The notes: generated by a model not told the origin, from the letters alone. Numbered from the stretch's first letter, positions 1 through 8,108 are shown. The stretch is DNA of 18,532 nucleotides from Oxalobacteraceae bacterium UBA4003 (GCA_002384815.1 DGBN01000049.1:1-18532); one strand, 5' to 3'. A program made the numbers and translations.

Positions 1-224
<224 letters not shown>

Positions 225-226
225 GC

Positions 227-1102
227 ATGTCAATCCTGATCAATAAAGATACTAAAGTTATCACCCAAGGCATCACCGGCAAGACCGGTCAGTTCCACAC
301 CAAAATGTGTCTCGAATACGCAAATGGCAAAAACTGTTTCGTTGCTGGCGTGAATCCAAAGAAGCCTGGCGAATCGTTTGAAGGCGTGCCTATCTACGCA
401 ACCGTCAAGGAAGCAGCAGCAGAAACCGGCGCAACCGTTTCGGTTATCTATGTTCCGCCTCCATTCGCGGCAGCAGCAATCGACGAAGCAGTTGATGCAG
501 GCATGGATTTGGTGATCTGCATCACCGAAGGTATTCCAGTACGCGACATGATTCGCACCAAGGCACGCATGGAAGGTAAAAAAACCCTGCTGCTCGGACC
601 GAACTGCCCAGGCTTGATTACGCCAGACGAAATCAAGATCGGCATCATGCCAGGCCATATCCACAAGAAGGGCCGCATCGGCGTCGTTTCGCGTTCGGGT
701 ACCTTGACCTATGAAGCAGCAGGTCAATTGGCTGAATTCGGTCTCGGTCAATCAACCGTGGTCGGTATCGGCGGCGATCCAGTCAGCGGCTTGAAGCACA
801 TCGATATCCTGCGCATGTTCAATGACGATCCTGATACCGATGCAGTCATCATGGTCGGCGAAATCGGCGGCGATGCAGAAGAAATGTGCGCGCGCTGGGT
901 CAAAGACAACATGAAGAAACCAGTGATCGGCTTCATCGCTGGCGTCACTGCACCAGAAGGCAAACGCATGGGCCACGCCGGTGCGATTATTTCCGGTGGT
1001 AAAGGTACGGCACAGGAAAAACTGGCTGTGATGGAAGCATGCGGCATCAAAGTCACGCGCAATCCAGCTGAAATGGGCCGTTTGCTGAAATCGGTTCTGT
1101 AA
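227..1102 (+). CDS. sucD: Succinyl-CoA ligase (ADP-forming) alpha subunit
   Basis: The 291-residue protein has the usual SucD length. The N-terminal CoA-binding Rossmann domain begins with the TQGITGKTGQFHT motif (residues about 13-25). The central GPNCPGLITP segment (about 125-134) and the phosphohistidine loop follow, with the active-site histidine in RMGHAGAIISGGKGTA (about 247-261). The subunit binds CoA and carries the His that is phosphorylated during succinyl-CoA + ADP + Pi conversion to succinate, CoA and ATP. The start at 227 is fixed by the conserved MSILINKDTKVI N-terminus and the AGGGGA site 7 bases upstream. It is a core TCA gene and probably unrelated in regulation to the oxalate genes downstream. 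Confidence 0.97.
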   Translation: MSILINKDTKVITQGITGKTGQFHTKMCLEYANGKNCFVAGVNPKKPGESFEGVPIYATVKEAAAETGATVSVIYVPPPFAAAAIDEAVDAGMDLVICITEGIPVRDMIRTKARMEGKKTLLLGPNCPGLITPDEIKIGIMPGHIHKKGRIGVVSRSGTLTYEAAGQLAEFGLGQSTVVGIGGDPVSGLKHIDILRMFNDDPDTDAVIMVGEIGGDAEEMCARWVKDNMKKPVIGFIAGVTAPEGKRMGHAGAIISGGKGTAQEKLAVMEACGIKVTRNPAEMGRLLKSVL

Positions 1103-1111
1103 TATGCAGTC

Positions 1112-1141
1112 TTGACACTCCTCTTGCATGGGGAGTGTTAT
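1112..1141 (+). promoter_or_regulatory. Possible sigma70 promoter for the FAH-family gene
   Basis: TTGACA (1112-1117) and TGTTAT (1136-1141) are spaced 18 bases apart, giving a consensus -35 and a 4/6 -10. Transcription would start near 1148 and leave a leader of about 150 bases before the ATG at 1298. The same bases also form the hairpin listed next, so the two readings compete. Sequence match only. Confidence 0.35.
1115..1138 (+). other. Hairpin downstream of sucD (weak terminator or processing site)
   Basis: ACACTCC (1115-1121) pairs perfectly with GGAGTGT (1132-1138) around a 10-base loop. It starts 12 bases after the sucD stop, where a transcript end is expected, but no T-tract follows, so it is not a standard intrinsic terminator. 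Between it and 1297 (about 160 bases) I see only a short GCGC-rich palindrome around 1196-1207 and no gene. Confidence 0.4.
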
Positions 1142-1297
1142 CCCTACAGAAAATACACGGTGTTTTTTGTAGAGATAGTTGCACATGCTGATGCGCCAAT
1201 TGCGCACGCCGGATGTGATCGCGATAGAACGCAAGTTCGCGTAGGTCTGCCCTTGAGTAACAGTACAAGTTTCGAAATTTCAAGAAAAGAGCGCAAA

Positions 1298-2065
1298 ATG
1301 TCACAACACTGGATTCGTTTTAGTCACGCAGGTAATACACAATTCGGTACGCTTGAAGGCGACAGCATTCAAGTCTACACAGGCGACATGTATGATCATC
1401 CGGTCAAAACCAGCACCGTCTTGAAACTCAATGACGTCAAAGTGTTGATGCCTACCCAGCCAACCAAAATCATCGCGATGTGGAACAACTTCCACGCGCT
1501 GGCGAAAAAATTGAATCTGGCAGATCCCGCAGAGCCTCTGTACCTGATCAAATCGCCAAACTCGTATTTGAATCCGGGCGAAACAATCGAGAAGCCGCCT
1601 ACAGACGAAAAAATTGTCTTTGAAGGCGAACTCGGTATCGTGATCGGCAAAACAGCCAAGCGCGTTTCGGAAGCGGATGCCCTGGATTATGTATTCGGTT
1701 ACACCGTCGCCAACGACGTGACGGTTGCCGACATCCTGAACCGCGACGCATCGTTCGCACAGTGGGTCCGTGCAAAAGGCCTGGACACCTTCTGCCCATT
1801 CGGCCCTGTTGTTGCCACTGGCATCGACCCGACCACACTGGTCGTCAAAACAATTCTGAATGGCGATATCCGACAAGACTATCCGATCAGCGACATGCGT
1901 TTTTCGGTCCAGCAACTGGTGAGTCTGATTTCCGCTGACATGACGCTGAATCCTGGCGACATCATCTTGTGCGGCACCTCTGTTGGTGTCGGCTCGATGA
2001 AGCCGAACAGCGTCATCGAGATCGAGATTGCCGGCATCGGCAAGCTCACAAACGATTTTAAATAA
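1298..2065 (+). CDS. Fumarylacetoacetate hydrolase (FAH) family protein
   Basis: The product has 255 residues, typical for a single-domain FAH-fold enzyme. This family hydrolyses, isomerises or decarboxylates beta-dicarbonyl-type acids with a bound divalent metal. The metal ligands are visible as E109 and E111 in VFEGELGIVIGK and D140 in TVANDVT; the RAKGLDTFCPFGP segment (158-170) and a GTSVGVG loop (226-232) are also family hallmarks. The frame stays open back to 1112, but ATG 1298 fits the normal family N-terminus and has a purine-rich AAGAAAAGAG upstream. Two in-frame stops (TAA TAG) end it. A PanE-type reductase starts 20 bases later, so they probably form a two-gene operon on a keto/hydroxy acid. 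The actual substrate cannot be told; hydroxyheptadienedioate isomerase or acylpyruvase are possible. Confidence 0.85.
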   Translation: MSQHWIRFSHAGNTQFGTLEGDSIQVYTGDMYDHPVKTSTVLKLNDVKVLMPTQPTKIIAMWNNFHALAKKLNLADPAEPLYLIKSPNSYLNPGETIEKPPTDEKIVFEGELGIVIGKTAKRVSEADALDYVFGYTVANDVTVADILNRDASFAQWVRAKGLDTFCPFGPVVATGIDPTTLVVKTILNGDIRQDYPISDMRFSVQQLVSLISADMTLNPGDIILCGTSVGVGSMKPNSVIEIEIAGIGKLTNDFK

Positions 2066-2084
2066 TAGTGGCGAGGTAAAAATT

Positions 2085-3095
2085 ATGAAAATTGCTGTTA
2101 TAGGAGCAGGCGCAATCGGTGGTTACGTTGGCGTCAAGTTGGCATTGGCTGGTGAAGATGTTACGTTTATCGTGCGCGGTGCCAATCTGGAAGCGATACG
2201 CAAAAACGGCGCCAAGCTGATCATGCACGATGGTTCCGAGCACGTGGCATCGAATGTCAAGGCAACCAACAACTACGACGAAGCGGGTCATCAAGACATC
2301 GTCGTTCTGGCAATGAAGGCGCATCAACTCGAAGCGATCGCCGACGATCTGCCAAAACTGATCGGCCCTGAAACCGTCATCGTCACCATGCAAAACGGTA
2401 TTCCGTTCTGGTACTTCCACAAGCATGGCGGCAAACTGGCTGGCACGTGCGTTGAAAGCGTCGATCCGACCGGCAAGATTACCGCCCAGATTCCTGCTGA
2501 TCGGGTACTCGGTTGCGTCGTCTACCCTGCATCGGAATTGATCGCGCCAGGTGTCATCAAGCACATTGAAGGTGATCGTTTCCCTATCGGCGAGCTCGAT
2601 GGTTCGATCAGCGAGCGTGCAACTCGTGTTTCAGAGTGCTTTACCAATGCCGGTTTCAAGTCGCCCGTGCTGGAAAACATCCGTTCAGAAATGTGGCTCA
2701 AGCTGTGGGGCAATCTGACCTTCAACCCTATCAGTGCGCTGTCGCATTCGACCTTGCAGGACATCTGTCAATTCCCGCTGTCGCGTGAGCTGGCTGCCGC
2801 CATGATGACCGAAGCGCAAACCGTTGCGAACAAACTTGGTATCGAGTTCCGCGTCACGCTCGACAAGCGTATCGCTGGTGCTGAAAAAGTAGGCAAACAC
2901 AAAACATCGATGCTGCAAGACGTTGAAGCCGGCCGCGATCCGGAGATCGATGCATTGGTAGGTTCTGTGGTTGAGCTTGGTCGCTTGACTGAAACGCCAA
3001 CACCGCATATCGATACGGTCTACGCCCTGGTCAAATTGCTGGCTAAAACCATGGATGAAGAATCCGGCCAGGTCAAATTGCAGAAGGTTGCTTAA
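2085..3095 (+). CDS. 2-dehydropantoate 2-reductase family protein (PanE/ApbA)
   Basis: The 336-residue protein is NADPH-dependent ketopantoate reductase-like. The Rossmann GxGxxG motif is at the very N-terminus (GAGAIGG, residues 7-13). AMKAHQ (76-81) and TMQNG (101-105) follow, the latter with the active-site Asn. The WLKLWGN segment (204-210) supplies the catalytic Lys (K206) and Asn of the C-terminal helical domain. It is about 30 residues longer than E. coli PanE, as in many paralogues in Burkholderiales that are not in pantothenate operons, so true PanE activity is uncertain. I chose ATG 2085, which puts MKIAVIGAG at the start and has GAGG (2073-2076) before it; an upstream ATG at 2028 would overlap the FAH gene. 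Pairing with the FAH-family gene suggests a shared 2-ketoacid pathway. A terminator follows. Confidence 0.85.
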   Translation: MKIAVIGAGAIGGYVGVKLALAGEDVTFIVRGANLEAIRKNGAKLIMHDGSEHVASNVKATNNYDEAGHQDIVVLAMKAHQLEAIADDLPKLIGPETVIVTMQNGIPFWYFHKHGGKLAGTCVESVDPTGKITAQIPADRVLGCVVYPASELIAPGVIKHIEGDRFPIGELDGSISERATRVSECFTNAGFKSPVLENIRSEMWLKLWGNLTFNPISALSHSTLQDICQFPLSRELAAAMMTEAQTVANKLGIEFRVTLDKRIAGAEKVGKHKTSMLQDVEAGRDPEIDALVGSVVELGRLTETPTPHIDTVYALVKLLAKTMDEESGQVKLQKVA

Positions 3096-3110
3096 GTACG
3101 CATGAATAAA

Positions 3111-3138
3111 AAGCCCGTGAAATTTCATGGGCTTTTTT
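3111..3138 (+). terminator. Intrinsic terminator after the PanE-like gene
   Basis: AAGCCCGTGAAA (3111-3122) pairs with TTTCATGGGCTT (3123-3134) with one G-U pair, and the 3' side runs into six T residues (3133-3138). It lies 15 bases after the stop codon and closes the FAH/PanE operon. Confidence 0.9.
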
Positions 3139-3604
3139 CATATGGGCGCTGTACATCGCCTGATAGCTGAATGCGTACGAAGGAAAGCGAGCGAAGGCCT
3201 CGTCGGGCTTATGAAGACAAGCAAGCTCGGCCAGAATATTTTTAATTGAATGAGTGTGCGGACGACGAAGAAATTTCTGTCATTGATTTTTTGTAAATTG
3301 GAATACGTATAAATACGTACTGTTATTTTGGTGAAGTTTTTTCCAATTTATCTCTCAAGGGTGGCACACTCATGCAAACAGATATTGAATATGGCAGCAA
3401 GAATAGATAGATGATGTTTCGGGTTTGAATAGAAAAAGCTGTTTGATGATAGCCGGATATAAACATGGCACGTTGAATCGCTTTATTCGTTGCATGGGCA
3501 AATGCGAGAAATGGAGCTCGCAAATGTTGTGCAATAACTTGCATGAAAGTTATCAAAACGAAATATTTTTAGTGCGATCAAACAATGGCCGGAGTCCAGA
3601 AAAC
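3139..3604. other. Intergenic region, no gene recognised
   Basis: About 470 bases with no convincing gene. Two short open frames (3425-3652 plus, 3323-3556 minus) lack good ribosome sites and recognisable protein features. The stretch from about 3280 is A+T-rich and holds one perfect palindrome, listed separately. The region ends in the regulated promoter of tctC. Confidence 0.6.
3304..3319. repeat. 16-bp palindrome in the far tctC upstream region
   Basis: TACGTAT (3304-3310), AA, ATACGTA (3313-3319) is a perfect inverted repeat. It sits about 300 bases upstream of the Fnr-like box and could be an operator for an unknown regulator. Its function is unknown. Confidence 0.5.
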
Positions 3605-3618
3605 TTGACGCCGGTCAA
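3605..3618. promoter_or_regulatory. Fnr/Crp-type box upstream of tctC (site 1 of 4)
   Basis: TTGAC-GCCG-GTCAA is a perfect 5-bp inverted repeat with a 4-bp centre, the layout of Fnr-family sites. The same palindrome precedes oxc, frc2 and the substrate-binding protein gene. A weak -10 (CACTAT, 3641-3646) begins 29.5 bp after the box centre, one base closer than at the other three sites, so the start would be near 3653. The likely binder is the Crp/Fnr regulator at 8131-8739. The palindrome is seen; binding is inferred. Confidence 0.7.
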
Positions 3619-3621
3619 GAG

Positions 3622-3657
3622 AATTTTCAAAGAAAAGCCACACTATCTTTGAAAATT
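3622..3657 (+). repeat. 12-bp inverted repeat overlapping the predicted tctC start
   Basis: AATTTTCAAAGA (3622-3633) is the exact reverse complement of TCTTTGAAAATT (3646-3657), separated by 12 bases. It begins 4 bases after the Fnr-like box and spans the predicted -10 and start site. As DNA it could be an operator for a second regulator. As RNA only the right arm would lie in the transcript, so an operator is the better guess. Confidence 0.55.
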
Positions 3658-3777
3658 AAAAGTAACTTCAAGTTATGTTTGAAGGCATTGGAGGCCGCAC
3701 CATGCTAGTGCTCACAAGGCACCTCGACGCGGCAAGCAGTAAAAAGTAGTTAAAATTATTATTAACAGGAGACAGCA

Positions 3778-4800
3778 ATGATCAAGGAATTCATTTCAAC
3801 TCGCGGTATTGTCAAAGCAACTGCAGGCGCATTTGCAGCAGTCGCACTGACTGCAACCCCAGCCTTCGCGGCATGGGAACCAACCAAACCAGTCGAATTC
3901 GTTGTACCAGCAGGTACCGGCGGTGGCGCTGACCAAATGGCACGTCTGGTTCAAGGCGTCATCATCAAAAACAAACTGATGAAAGAACCCCTGATCGTCG
4001 TTAACCGTTCCGGTGGCGCAGGTGCTGAGGGTTTCCTGGACGTTAAAGGTTCCAAAGGCGATCCACACAAAATCATCATCACACTGTCGAATCTGTTCAC
4101 CACGCCTATGGCAACTGGTGTCCCGTTCAACTGGAAAGAAATGACTCCAGTTGCGATGTTGGCACTGGATCAATTCGTTCTGTGGACGAATGCTGAAAAG
4201 CCATACAAATCGGCGAAAGAATACATTGACGCCGTTAAAGCTGCAGGCCCATCCAAAATGAAAATGGGCGGCACAGGTTCCAAGCAGGAAGATCAAATCA
4301 TTACTGCCGGCCTGGAAAAAGCTACTGGCACCAAGTTCATCTACATTCCATACAAAGGCGGTGGTGAAGTTGCCGTTCAGTTGGTTGGTAATCACATTGA
4401 CTCAACAGTGAACAACCCAATTGAAGCCGTTTCACAATGGCGTGCGGGTAAACTGAAAGCGCAATGCGTGTTCGATGATCAACGTATGCCTTACAAAACG
4501 AAAATCACCGATACCCAATCCTGGAATGATATTCCAACTTGTAAAGAAGCCGGTATTCCAACCGACTACACCATGTTGCGCGGTATCTTCATGCCGGCAG
4601 GTGTCACTTCCGATCAACTTGCTTACTACGTAGATCTGTTCACCAAAGTGCGTGCAACACCAGAGTGGAAAGACTACATGGAAAAAGGCGCGTTCAATAC
4701 GTCCTTCAAAACCGGTGATGATTTCAAAGCATGGCTTGAAAATGCAGAGAAGCAACATGCTACTTTGATGCAAGAAGCCGGCTTCATGGCCAAGAAGTAA
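3778..4800 (+). CDS. tctC: Tripartite tricarboxylate transporter substrate-binding protein (TctC/Bug family)
   Basis: The 340-residue periplasmic binding protein captures a carboxylate and delivers it to the TctBA membrane complex. The signal peptide has a hydrophobic run of about residues 11-27 and ends in AFA|AW (cleavage after residue 31). The mature part begins WEPTKPVEFVVPAGTGGGADQMAR, the Bug-family N-terminal motif with the glycine-rich ligand loop. IPYKGGGEVAVQLVGNHID (about 190-208) is the second conserved ligand-binding segment. AGGAGA (3767-3772) lies 5 bases before the ATG. Two stops in frame (TAA TAG) end the gene. An Fnr-like box shared with the oxalate genes lies upstream, so oxalate or a related small dicarboxylate is a reasonable ligand. 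Bug proteins bind very diverse acids, so this is inference. Confidence 0.93.
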   Translation: MIKEFISTRGIVKATAGAFAAVALTATPAFAAWEPTKPVEFVVPAGTGGGADQMARLVQGVIIKNKLMKEPLIVVNRSGGAGAEGFLDVKGSKGDPHKIIITLSNLFTTPMATGVPFNWKEMTPVAMLALDQFVLWTNAEKPYKSAKEYIDAVKAAGPSKMKMGGTGSKQEDQIITAGLEKATGTKFIYIPYKGGGEVAVQLVGNHIDSTVNNPIEAVSQWRAGKLKAQCVFDDQRMPYKTKITDTQSWNDIPTCKEAGIPTDYTMLRGIFMPAGVTSDQLAYYVDLFTKVRATPEWKDYMEKGAFNTSFKTGDDFKAWLENAEKQHATLMQEAGFMAKK

Positions 4801-4829
4801 TAGACTAATCAGGGGTAAATAAGAAGAGA

Positions 4830-4863
4830 GGCTGCACTACCGACGGGTTCGGTAGTGCCAGCC
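4830..4863 (+). other. Stable hairpin between tctC and tctB
   Basis: GGCTG plus CACTACCGA (4830-4843) pairs with TCGGTAGTG plus CAGCC (4849-4863), interrupted only by one bulged C, around the loop CGGGT. There is no T-tract. Such hairpins between a binding-protein gene and its membrane-subunit genes often act as 3' stabilisers or processing sites that leave more mRNA for the binding protein; that role is inferred here. Confidence 0.65.
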
Positions 4864-4910
4864 AGCTCGTGCGCCCCAAATCATCATAAAAAATTTCAGG
4901 AGCATTCCTC

Positions 4911-5432
4911 ATGGATCAGAAATTGGAATCCGGCGATGGCGCTCGCACTGGCGTAGCGACGTATGTCGTAGACGCAGTGGTTGCTGCCCTTCTACTGGCG
5001 CTGGGTCTTACAGTTGTTATCGCAAGCTGGGAATTGGGCGCGACGTGGACCAGTGATGGCCCGGGCTCGGGTTACTTCCCGTTCGGTATTGGTATTTTGA
5101 TTTGCATTTCAGGTGCAGTCACATTGTTGTCATCGCTATTCGGCAAGAACAAAAATACAGAAATTTTCGTCGATGCAGAGCAATTCAAGCGTGTTATGCA
5201 AGTGTTTATTCCGGCAATTATTTATGTCGGAGCTATCGAGGTATTCGGTGTTTATATTTCTTCGGTCGTCTATATAACGTTGTTCATGATTCTCCTTGGC
5301 AAGTTCTCCATCATTAAAGCCGTTATTGCAGCGCTTGTCGTCAATGTCGTACTTTTCATGATGTTTGAAGTGTGGTTTAAAGTGCCCCTGTACAAAGGGT
5401 CCATAAATCTTTTGAGCTTCCTCGGTTATTAA
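4911..5432 (+). CDS. tctB: Tripartite tricarboxylate transporter small membrane subunit (TctB)
   Basis: The 173-residue membrane protein matches the size and pattern of TctB. Four hydrophobic segments are visible, at roughly residues 18-42, 58-80, 98-128 and 135-155. The conserved DGPGSGYFPFGIGILI stretch follows the first segment (PGxxxFP motif of the family). TctB is the poorly conserved partner of the large permease TctA in sodium- or proton-driven uptake. AGGAG (4898-4902) lies 8 bases before the ATG. It sits 110 bases after tctC, with a hairpin between, and 76 bases before tctA. That second gap also contains a small GCAA-loop hairpin (5438-5463). Family membership is clear from order and topology; the substrate is not shown by this subunit. 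Confidence 0.9.
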   Translation: MDQKLESGDGARTGVATYVVDAVVAALLLALGLTVVIASWELGATWTSDGPGSGYFPFGIGILICISGAVTLLSSLFGKNKNTEIFVDAEQFKRVMQVFIPAIIYVGAIEVFGVYISSVVYITLFMILLGKFSIIKAVIAALVVNVVLFMMFEVWFKVPLYKGSINLLSFLGY

Positions 5433-5437
5433 GCCTG

Positions 5438-5463
5438 AGCATGTGATCGCAAGATCCTATGCT
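5438..5463 (+). other. Small hairpin between tctB and tctA
   Basis: AGCAT / ATGCT and GATC / GATC pair around a GCAA tetraloop, with a GT/CT internal loop. No T-tract. It is possibly an mRNA structure only; weak evidence. Confidence 0.35.
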
Positions 5464-5508
5464 AGCTAACTACTGAGTCAGATTGGAATTCAAGGAGTTT
5501 TAAGTAAA

Positions 5509-7038
5509 ATGGACGAACTAAATTCATTATTTCACGGGTTTGCGGTCATCTTGACGCCGACAAATCTGTTGTTGATGGTCGTTGGCATCACCCTGGGTGT
5601 GCTGATTGGCGTATTGCCTGGTTTGGGCGGCGCAAACGGTGTGGCGATTCTGTTGCCACTTACATTTACGATGTCGCCGACTTCAGCGATTATCATGCTG
5701 TCTTGCCTCTACTGGGGTGCGTTGTTCGGGGGGGCTATCACTTCCATCCTGTTCAATATTCCGGGCGAGCCGTGGTCAGTTGCGACCACGTTTGACGGTT
5801 ATCCGATGGCTCAAAAAGGTCATGCGGGTGAGGCATTGACCGGGGCATTCACGTCTTCGTTTATCGGTGCGTTTATTGCCGTTATCATGATTACCTTCCT
5901 GGCACCGTTGGTTGCCAAATTCGCTTTGCGTTTCGGCGCTCCGGAATTTTTCTCGGTTTATCTGCTTACCTTCTGTAGTTTCGTCGGTATGGGTAAAGGT
6001 TCGCCGATGAAAATTCTTGCCTCGATGATGCTTGGTTTCGCGCTGGCGGCGGTTGGTATGGATACGGTTACCGGTCAGTTGCGCATGACCTTCGGTTTCC
6101 ACGAGCTGATGCGTGGTTTCGACTTCCTGATCGCGGTTATCGGTCTGTTCGGTATTGGCGAGATTCTGTTGTCGATGGAAGAGGGCCTGGCTTTCTCCGG
6201 TAAATCGGCAAAAATCGATCCTAAGATCGTGTTCCAGACCTGGAAAAAACTACCGCAGTACTGGGTGACTTCGCTGCGTAGTGCCATGGTTGGTATCTGG
6301 ATGGGTATTACCCCGGGCGGTGCGACACCTGCGTCGTTCATGTCCTACGGTCTGGCCAAGAAGATGTCAAAAAATGGTCGCAACTTCGGTAACGGCGAGC
6401 TTGAAGGCATCGTTGCGCCTGAAACTGCAGCGCATGCTGCTGGTACCGCGGCGCTGCTGCCTATGCTGGCTCTGGGTATTCCAGGTTCGCCGACAGCGGC
6501 TGTTCTGCTCGGTGGCCTGCTGATCTGGGGTCTGCAACCTGGTCCATTGCTCTTCGTTGAGCAGCATGACTTCGTTTGGGGCCTGATCGCCAGTATGTAT
6601 CTGGGTAACCTGGTTGGTCTGGCAGTTGTTCTGACTACCGTGCCACTGTTTGCTTCGATCCTGCGTATTCCATTTTCGATCATTGCTCCGGTTATCGTTG
6701 TTATTTGCGGTATTGGTGCATACACGGTTGGTAACGCAACGTTCGATATCTGGCTCATGCTGGTATTCGGTGCGGTTGGCTATGTGTTCAAGAAACTGGA
6801 CTATCCGTTGGCTCCATTGGTTCTGGCGCTGGTCCTGGGTCGTAATGCAGAAGATTCGTTCCGTCAGGCGATGTTGTCTTCGCAAGGTGACGTATCGGTC
6901 ATGTTCTCGAACGGTCTGGTCGGCTCCATTACCACGTTGGCTCTGATAATGTTGTTCTGGCCACTGATCTCTCGTGTGATTGCGCTGGTGCGACCACCCA
7001 AGAAGGATGAATTTGCCGAACATCGGGAAGCAGAGTAA
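5509..7038 (+). CDS. tctA: Tripartite tricarboxylate transporter large permease (TctA)
   Basis: The 509-residue polytopic membrane protein is the normal TctA length, with about 11-12 hydrophobic segments. Family signatures are present in order: GVLIGVLPGLGGANGVAILLP (about residues 31-51), then NIPGEPWSVATTFDGYPMAQKGHAG (about 84-108). The mirrored second half has GITPGGATPASFMSYGLAKKM and LGIPGSPTAAVLLGGLLIWGLQPGP. This internal repeat is typical of the family. TctA is the channel subunit that moves the carboxylate across the inner membrane after delivery by TctC. AAGGAG (5492-5497) precedes the ATG. With tctC and tctB it forms a complete transporter operon closed by a strong terminator. It is the only complete transporter in a window otherwise rich in oxalate catabolism. 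Confidence 0.95.
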   Translation: MDELNSLFHGFAVILTPTNLLLMVVGITLGVLIGVLPGLGGANGVAILLPLTFTMSPTSAIIMLSCLYWGALFGGAITSILFNIPGEPWSVATTFDGYPMAQKGHAGEALTGAFTSSFIGAFIAVIMITFLAPLVAKFALRFGAPEFFSVYLLTFCSFVGMGKGSPMKILASMMLGFALAAVGMDTVTGQLRMTFGFHELMRGFDFLIAVIGLFGIGEILLSMEEGLAFSGKSAKIDPKIVFQTWKKLPQYWVTSLRSAMVGIWMGITPGGATPASFMSYGLAKKMSKNGRNFGNGELEGIVAPETAAHAAGTAALLPMLALGIPGSPTAAVLLGGLLIWGLQPGPLLFVEQHDFVWGLIASMYLGNLVGLAVVLTTVPLFASILRIPFSIIAPVIVVICGIGAYTVGNATFDIWLMLVFGAVGYVFKKLDYPLAPLVLALVLGRNAEDSFRQAMLSSQGDVSVMFSNGLVGSITTLALIMLFWPLISRVIALVRPPKKDEFAEHREAE

Positions 7039-7093
7039 TTACGGTGTAATTTGATGTGGAGATCACTTTAATCCGCGATCTCGAGATATGAGC

Positions 7094-7136
7094 CAATGCC
7101 CCGCAAGGTTAAAACCTTGCGGGGCATTGTTCTTTT
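7094..7136 (+). terminator. Strong intrinsic terminator after tctCBA
   Basis: CAATGCCCCGCAAGGTT (7094-7110) and its exact reverse complement (7113-7129) form a very long stem, followed by a T-rich TTCTTTT run. It ends the transporter operon. Confidence 0.93.
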
Positions 7137-7256
7137 CAGGGCAGGAACATTCATCACGTAAATTGGTCTGATTTCGAGGGAGGGTTTGGGTATATGCCGC
7201 ATTCCTCCTCTCGGTTCAGGAGAAGAACGTTACGCTAACAAGCAAAGGAAACCGCT

Positions 7257-8089
7257 ATGCCAGTGATCGCAATGACGCAGGAAATGGGCTCGCTCGCCAA
7301 GGATGTCGCAATGCATCTGGCGCAGACGCAGAATCTTGCTGTGATGAAGCACGAAGTAATAGACCATCTTGCGGAAAAGATGGACTTGAGCAAAAGCGTC
7401 ATTCGCCGGCTGCGTGAAGGAAAGGCTGGTTTTATCGACAGGATAACGACCGATGACGAAAGTATGGCTTTATATACGGCAGAAGAGGTTTTTGAGTTGG
7501 CGCGCCAGGGTAATGTGATATTGCGCGGCTGGGGTGCTACCGTCTGTTGCGACCTGTGCCGCATGTGCTGACTGTTCGCATCACGCGCTCGATGAACAAG
7601 CGGGTGGAGTGGTTGATGGAGCACTTGAAAACAGATGATGCCGACTTTGCCGAGGCGGAAATCCGGCGTAGCGATGCAGCGCATGCTGCGCGTATGCAAC
7701 AGCAGTTTGGGGTAGTGTGGGGAGATCCGATTCTGTATGATTTGGTGCTCAATACTGATCGACTGTCGATTGAAAGTTGCGCGTCGCAAATTCTGAATTT
7801 GGCTGGTCGATCTGAGTTTGAGGTGTCTGCAGCATCGCAAGCGACTCTAGAAAACCTGGCGCTTGAAGCGCATGTTCGGGCTGCGTTGAGGGGTAATTCC
7901 GCCAGTCACGATGTAAGAGTCACGATTGAGGCAAATGCGGGGCACGTCACGCTCAGCGGAATCGTATTGCAAGCTGATGAATTGGGTGCGGCAGAAAAAG
8001 TGGCTGCAGGCGTGGCTGGTGTTGTCCGTGTAGATAATCAGTTGCGCTTGATGGCAAATTCAAGGCTCTACTCATCGGGAGCGTACTAG
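7257..8089 (+). pseudogene. Cytidylate-kinase-like protein with C-terminal BON domain, frameshifted
   Basis: Two overlapping open frames together read as one protein. The first (7257-7571) begins MPVIAMTQEMGSLAKDVAMHLA, a degenerate P-loop start of the cytidylate-kinase-like family, and runs to VILRGWGATV before going out of frame. The second continues LRPVPHVLTVRITRSMNKRVEWLMEHL and ends in a BON domain (about the last 60 residues, VRAALRGNSASHDVRVTIEA to VVRVDNQLRLM). At 7542-7546, GTC and CTG share base 7544; adding one C would restore VLLRPVPHV, so a one-base deletion (or sequencing error) explains the break. AAAGGAA (7244-7250) supports the start. Intact length would be about 277 residues. 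No ribosomal slippery heptamer is visible. The function is unknown; the kinase domain may be a nucleotide sensor and BON a membrane or ligand-binding module. Confidence 0.75.
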
Positions 8090-8108
8090 GCAGATGGTGT
8101 GATTCCGG

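Noticed and set aside
1112..1297. Upstream extension of the FAH-family gene to ATG 1112
   Set aside because: The added 62 residues do not resemble the family N-terminus, and the stretch contains the hairpin/promoter after sucD.
3323..3652. Short open frames on both strands before tctC
   Set aside because: No ribosome sites or protein-like composition; one overlaps the Fnr-like box and the inverted repeat.
7530..7560. Programmed ribosomal frameshift in the kinase/BON gene
   Set aside because: No slippery heptamer or obvious stimulatory structure at the junction; a one-base deletion explains it more simply.
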